Shown here: positions 6,109 to 9,568 of the stretch, piece by piece
Position numbering within the stretch: position 1 is the first letter of the stretch
Layout of the letters: each line of letters begins with the position of its first letter
The notes under the pieces: model-generated
What the model saw: the letters and a program-made list of their open reading frames with translations, nothing else
The model's database searches: none
What the model was told of the DNA's origin: nothing
From: Flemingiibacterium sp045635785
GTDB taxonomy: Bacteria > Bacillota > Clostridia > Oscillospirales > CAG-272
Assembly: GCA_045635785.1 (NCBI GenBank)
Contig: JAZTWJ010000001.1
Location: 1-9,568, forward strand
Direction of reading: 5' to 3'
DNA length: 9,568 nt
Position numbers and translations under genes: made by a program

Positions 6109-6603
6109 ATGTTTATCTATTCACTCAGGGCGAGCACCCTCAAATTTTTCGGCGTAACGACATTGGCAGTTGCCGCACTGGTGACGTTGCTCGTCTTTAT
6201 TCCCACCGCCGAGCCCACCATATCCGACGGCGTATTGGCTGCTGTGGAAGAAGTCACCTTTGACAAGATCAAGACTGCGGAGGATCGTATTGCCTTTCTA
6301 AAGCAGTTCGGCTGGGAGGTGGAGCCGACACCCGTGGAGGAAGTGGAAGTGACCATCCCCGCGGAGTTCGATAAGGTGTACCAAAGCTACAACGAGCTGC
6401 AGAGAAAGCAGGGCTTTGACCTTTCGAAATTCCACAAAAAGGATGTGATGCGCTATACCTATCGCATTACCAATTATCCGGATTATGAAGGCGAGGTTTT
6501 AGTGAGCATTTTGATGCAACGGCATCGCGTCATCGGCGGCGATGTCTGTTCCGCCGATGCAAATGGCTTTATTCACGGACTCGACCGCAATATTCCCTAT
6601 TAA
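6109..6603 (+). CDS. Membrane-anchored DUF4830-like protein
   Basis: A 164-residue protein of unknown function. It has a short positively charged N-terminus, one hydrophobic segment (about residues 13-31) with no lipobox cysteine, and so probably a membrane anchor with the rest outside the cell. An acidic, Pro-rich linker (about 66-84) leads into a C-terminal domain with EFDKVYQSYNELQRKQGFDLS (split here as 86-106), YTYRITNYP (116-124) and VIGGDVCSADANGFIHG (141-157). That pattern matches what I remember of the clostridial DUF4830 family; no enzymatic motif is apparent. The frame is open from an ATG at 6097 (168 residues), but GGTGAT (6099-6104) is well spaced for the ATG at 6109, the same layout as ddl in this window. 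It stands alone, with its own promoter and terminator, and converges on carB-dapF. Confidence 0.72.
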   Translation: MFIYSLRASTLKFFGVTTLAVAALVTLLVFIPTAEPTISDGVLAAVEEVTFDKIKTAEDRIAFLKQFGWEVEPTPVEEVEVTIPAEFDKVYQSYNELQRKQGFDLSKFHKKDVMRYTYRITNYPDYEGEVLVSILMQRHRVIGGDVCSADANGFIHGLDRNIPY

Positions 6604-6611
6604 AAAGTAAG

Positions 6612-6637
6612 AACCGGAAGCCGATCGGCTTCCGGTT
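6612..6637. terminator. Bidirectional terminator between the DUF4830-like gene and carB-dapF
   Basis: The sequence is a perfect 26-base palindrome with arms AACCGGAAGCCGA (6612-6624) and TCGGCTTCCGGTT (6625-6637), which as RNA folds into an 11-bp stem with a GATC loop. It begins eight bases past the DUF4830-like stop. On the plus strand TTTCTCTATT follows; on the minus strand TTACTTTTT follows. It can therefore end both convergent transcripts, about 40 bases past the carB-dapF stop. Confidence 0.85.
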
Positions 6638-6678
6638 TCTCTATTCAATATAACGCCTTGAAGATATGCTCTATAGAA

Positions 6679-9568
6679 TTAAATAACAACCTTGCCCTCG
6701 TAAATCTTCACAGCATCGCCGGTCAAATATACAGCTTCATCGGTGTAACGGATCTTGAGATCGCCGCCGATCAGCTTAACGGTGATGTCAGTGTTCTTGG
6801 GGCAGAAGCCGTTTTCCACCGCCGCAACAACTGCCGCGCATGCGCCGGAGGCGCAGGCGAAGGTCTCACCGGAGCCGCGCTCCCAAACACGCATCTTCAG
6901 CGTAGTGGAGTTGAGCACCTTGACGAATTCGGTGTTAACGCGCTCGGGGAAGATGGGATCGTTCTCAAACTTCGGTCCGATGGTTTCCAGATCGAGCGTA
7001 TCGATGAGTTCCTCAAAATCGTCGCTGAATACCACACAGTGCGGACTGCCGATGGAAACGCAGGAAATGCGATAGCGTCCGCCTGCAACCTTGGCGGTCA
7101 CGCCGATAGCGGAGCGTCCGGGCAGCTTCACGGGAATCAGCGAAGGCGTCAGTTCTGCCTTGCCCATGTCGATGGTAACGTCGCTGACCTCACCGCTGAC
7201 CTTTCCCACGGAAACCTTGTGGACGGAATTGAGCGTTTCGATGGTCATCGTATCACCCATGATCATCTTGTTATCAATCATGTACTTGGCGATACAGCGC
7301 GCCGCATTGCCGCAGACCGTACTTTCGATACCATCCAAGTTGAACATGCGCATCTTAACATCCGCCTTTTCGGAAGGATACATCAGCACCACACCATCGC
7401 CGCCGATACCAACATGACGGTCGGAAAGACGGATGGACAGTCCCTCGGGATTGTCGATGCGTTGATCGAAACAGTTGAAAAAGATGAAGTCATTGCCACA
7501 GGAGTGCATCTTGGTAAAATTCAGAGTTTCCTTTTCGCTGCGCATGTCGTTGATATTGACAAGCTCGGTGCAGCTCTGGGAATAGCGGCTTTTCAGGCAA
7601 TCTGCCACCGCATTTGCCGTGTCGACGGAGGTCAGGCAAGGGATGGCGCGTTCCACCGTTTTGCGGCGGATTTTTACGCTGTCGCGTGTGGGAATGCGTC
7701 CCTTGGCGGAGGTGGAAATCACATAATCAATCTTGCCTGATTCAATCAATTTCAGCGTATTGTTTTCACCTTCGTGAATCTTGTCCACAGCCGTGACCTT
7801 CATGCCGTAATCTGCGATGATCTTGGCAGTACCGCCGGTGGCGTAAAGATCAAAGCCGAGATCGTAATAACGCTTGGCGGTTTCGCCGATTTCCGCCTTG
7901 TCGGTATCACGGACAGTGATGAGAATGCCGCCCTGTTTTTTCAATTTGTAGCCGGCAGCCACAAGACCTTTGTACAGCGCTTCCTCACGGGTGGATGCAA
8001 GTCCCAGCACCTCGCCGGTGGACTTCATTTCCGGACCGAGATGGTTGTCCACATTCATCAGTTTTTCAAAGGAGAACACGGGAACCTTTACCGCAACATA
8101 GGGCGAGGTCTTATAAAGGCCGGTGCCGAATCCCATGTCGGCAAGCTTTTCGCCAAGCATGCAACGAGTAGCAAGATCCACCATCGGAACGCCTGTAACC
8201 TTGCTGATATAAGGAATGGTACGGGAGGAACGCGGGTTGACCTCGATGACATACAGCTCGCCATTGTTGATCAGGTACTGGATATTGACAAGGCCCATGA
8301 TCTTCAGCGAAACAGACAGCTTCTTGGTGCATGCAATGATGTCATCACGCAGCTTGTCGGTGATATTCCATGATGGGTAGACGGCGATGGAGTCACCCGA
8401 GTGAATGCCTGTGCGCTCCACATGCTCCATGATACCCGGAATGAGGATGTCATTGCCGTCGCAGATAGCGTCAACCTCCAGCTCAATACCCATCAGATAC
8501 TTGTCAATGAGCACGGGGTTCTCAATATTGTGAGAGAGAATGATCTCCATATATTCCTTGATGTCGTCGTCGGTGAAGGCAATGATCATATTCTGACCGC
8601 CGAGCACATAGGACGGACGCATCAAAACGGGATAACCGATGCGATTGGCAATGGTAAGCGCTTCCTCGGTGGTCATAACCGTAAATCCCTCGGGACGCTT
8701 GATATCATTGGTTTCGAGCAGCTCATCGAAACGTTCGCGGTCCTCTGCCGCGTCAATGGAATCTGCGGAAGTACCGAGAATGTTGACGCCGTTGTCGGAC
8801 ATGAACTTGGTGAGTTTGATTGCCGTCTGACCGCCGAAGGCAACAACCACGCCAAACGGCTTTTCGGTTTCGATGATGTTCATCACATCCTCGTTGGTCA
8901 GCGGATCAAAGTAGAGACGGTCCGCCGTATCAAAGTCGGTGGAAACAGTTTCGGGGTTATTGTTGACGATGACGACGTCATAGCCCGCTTTTTTCAGCGA
9001 CCATACACAGTGAACCGATGCGTAGTCGAATTCGATACCCTGACCGATACGGATGGGACCCGAACCGAACACGATAACGGTTTTCTTTGCGGGATCCTTG
9101 TGTGCGGCGATGAATTCAGCCGCCTCGTTTTCGTCATCGTAGGTGGAATAGAAGTAGGGCGTATTCGCGGAATATTCAGCCGCGCAGGTGTCAACCACCT
9201 TGTAAACCGCGCTTCTGTGCATACCATCGGGCAGTGCCTTGCCGGTATATTCTTCAATAAGCTTATCCGGGAAGCCCATAACCTTAGCCTCGCGATAAAG
9301 CTCGTTTGTAAGAGACTCCGCTTTAAGCTTTCTCTCCATACCGATAAGGTTGAGGAGCTTATTTAAGAACCACTCGTCGATCATGGTGATCTCGTGGATC
9401 TTATCAACGGTAGTACCGCGGCGGAGAGCCTCGTAAACGATAAACAGACGCTCGTCGTCCACGTTGTAAAGTCTTGCCGCTACATCCTCGTCGGACAGCT
9501 CGCGATATTTCTTGTGAGAGAGGCAGTTCATGCCGATCTCAACACCGCGCACAGCCTTCATAATAGCC
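6679..9568 (-). CDS. carB-dapF: CarB-DapF fusion: carbamoyl-phosphate synthase large subunit joined to diaminopimelate epimerase (5' end outside window)
   Basis: One frame with no stop runs from the right edge to TAA at 6681-6679. Numbering is from Met at 9561, an internal Met: the preceding codons (Ala-Ile) continue CarB, so the true start and the carboxy-phosphate half lie outside. Residues 1-155 match the CarB oligomerisation domain. About 160-540 is the carbamoyl-phosphate ATP-grasp half (GSGPIRIGQGIEFDY 166-180, NNNPETVSTDFDTADR 200-215, EVNPRSSRTIPY 440-451). About 545-665 is the MGS allosteric domain (ATGGTAKII 574-582, GRIPTRDS 621-628). ELVNINDM (666-673) resembles the usual CarB C-terminus. 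After a short linker, a complete DapF of about 280 residues begins (NFTKMHSCGNDF 681-692), with catalytic cysteines Cys750 (VCGNAARC) and Cys903 (GSGETFACASGACA). CarB makes carbamoyl phosphate for arginine and pyrimidines with CarA; DapF converts LL-DAP to meso-DAP. Both parts look intact. Confidence 0.93.
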   Translation of the reverse strand, partial: AIMKAVRGVEIGMNCLSHKKYRELSDEDVAARLYNVDDERLFIVYEALRRGTTVDKIHEITMIDEWFLNKLLNLIGMERKLKAESLTNELYREAKVMGFPDKLIEEYTGKALPDGMHRSAVYKVVDTCAAEYSANTPYFYSTYDDENEAAEFIAAHKDPAKKTVIVFGSGPIRIGQGIEFDYASVHCVWSLKKAGYDVVIVNNNPETVSTDFDTADRLYFDPLTNEDVMNIIETEKPFGVVVAFGGQTAIKLTKFMSDNGVNILGTSADSIDAAEDRERFDELLETNDIKRPEGFTVMTTEEALTIANRIGYPVLMRPSYVLGGQNMIIAFTDDDIKEYMEIILSHNIENPVLIDKYLMGIELEVDAICDGNDILIPGIMEHVERTGIHSGDSIAVYPSWNITDKLRDDIIACTKKLSVSLKIMGLVNIQYLINNGELYVIEVNPRSSRTIPYISKVTGVPMVDLATRCMLGEKLADMGFGTGLYKTSPYVAVKVPVFSFEKLMNVDNHLGPEMKSTGEVLGLASTREEALYKGLVAAGYKLKKQGGILITVRDTDKAEIGETAKRYYDLGFDLYATGGTAKIIADYGMKVTAVDKIHEGENNTLKLIESGKIDYVISTSAKGRIPTRDSVKIRRKTVERAIPCLTSVDTANAVADCLKSRYSQSCTELVNINDMRSEKETLNFTKMHSCGNDFIFFNCFDQRIDNPEGLSIRLSDRHVGIGGDGVVLMYPSEKADVKMRMFNLDGIESTVCGNAARCIAKYMIDNKMIMGDTMTIETLNSVHKVSVGKVSGEVSDVTIDMGKAELTPSLIPVKLPGRSAIGVTAKVAGGRYRISCVSIGSPHCVVFSDDFEELIDTLDLETIGPKFENDPIFPERVNTEFVKVLNSTTLKMRVWERGSGETFACASGACAAVVAAVENGFCPKNTDITVKLIGGDLKIRYTDEAVYLTGDAVKIYEGKVVI
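7522..7535 (-). promoter_or_regulatory. Possible relic or cryptic dapF ribosome binding site inside the fusion
   Basis: On the minus strand AAAAGGA (7535-7529) is followed after four bases (AACT) by CTG (7524-7522) at exactly the codon where a free-standing DapF would begin (next residues NFTKMH). A purine-rich RBS here suggests that dapF once started with ATG and now has CTG, or that some DapF is still made from this weak start. The ATG at 7545-7543 upstream has no visible RBS. Inference from position only. Confidence 0.35.

Noticed and set aside
6658..9366. Long plus-strand open frames (6658-7740, 7774-8373, 8401-9366) opposite carB-dapF
   Set aside because: They are antisense shadows of CarB and DapF, with repetitive His/Asp/Val-rich products and no family motifs.
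6679..9561. Treating carB and dapF as two separate adjacent genes
   Set aside because: There is no stop codon between them in the shared frame, and the presumed dapF start codon is CTG. A single fused coding region is the simplest reading of the sequence, barring a sequencing error.

Overview
The window looks like chromosomal DNA from a member of the Clostridia (Bacillota), most likely an uncultured gut or rumen organism of the Oscillospiraceae/Ruminococcaceae kind. This rests on the style of the proteins (a DUF4830-type lipid-anchored or membrane-anchored protein, clostridial-looking PrmC, Ddl and MurI), consensus sigma-A promoters, AAGG/GGTGA ribosome binding sites, GTG and TTG starts, and U-rich hairpin terminators. 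The species cannot be fixed from this sequence alone. No tRNA, CRISPR array, insertion sequence or phage gene was seen.

Left edge (1-350): two near-identical, consensus minus-strand promoters with A-tract upstream elements fire leftward out of the window, probably into an rRNA operon or another very highly expressed stable-RNA unit. A divergent extended -10 promoter starts the plus-strand cluster. Left half (351-3102): prmC, ddl and murI run together on the plus strand. PrmC methylates release factors; Ddl makes D-Ala-D-Ala and MurI makes D-glutamate, both for the peptidoglycan stem peptide. A gene-free stretch follows (3103-3470), holding a GC-rich stem-loop and a strong bidirectional terminator.

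Middle (3471-5804, minus): one large cytoplasmic glycoside hydrolase resembling GH106-type alpha-L-rhamnosidases. It starts at a TTG and is driven by a consensus promoter whose spacer is filled by a perfect 18-bp palindrome, a good candidate for a repressor site. A divergent promoter then drives a small membrane-anchored DUF4830-like protein (6109-6603).

Right part (6679-9568, minus, running off the right edge): one uninterrupted reading frame in which the C-terminal two thirds of the carbamoyl-phosphate synthase large subunit (CarB) is joined in frame to a complete diaminopimelate epimerase (DapF). This is the most unusual item here. It covalently joins an arginine/pyrimidine enzyme to a lysine/peptidoglycan enzyme, and the junction keeps what looks like the old dapF ribosome binding site followed by CTG where ATG would be expected. 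With ddl and murI, the window encodes activities for three special components of a DAP-type stem peptide: D-Glu, meso-DAP and D-Ala-D-Ala.
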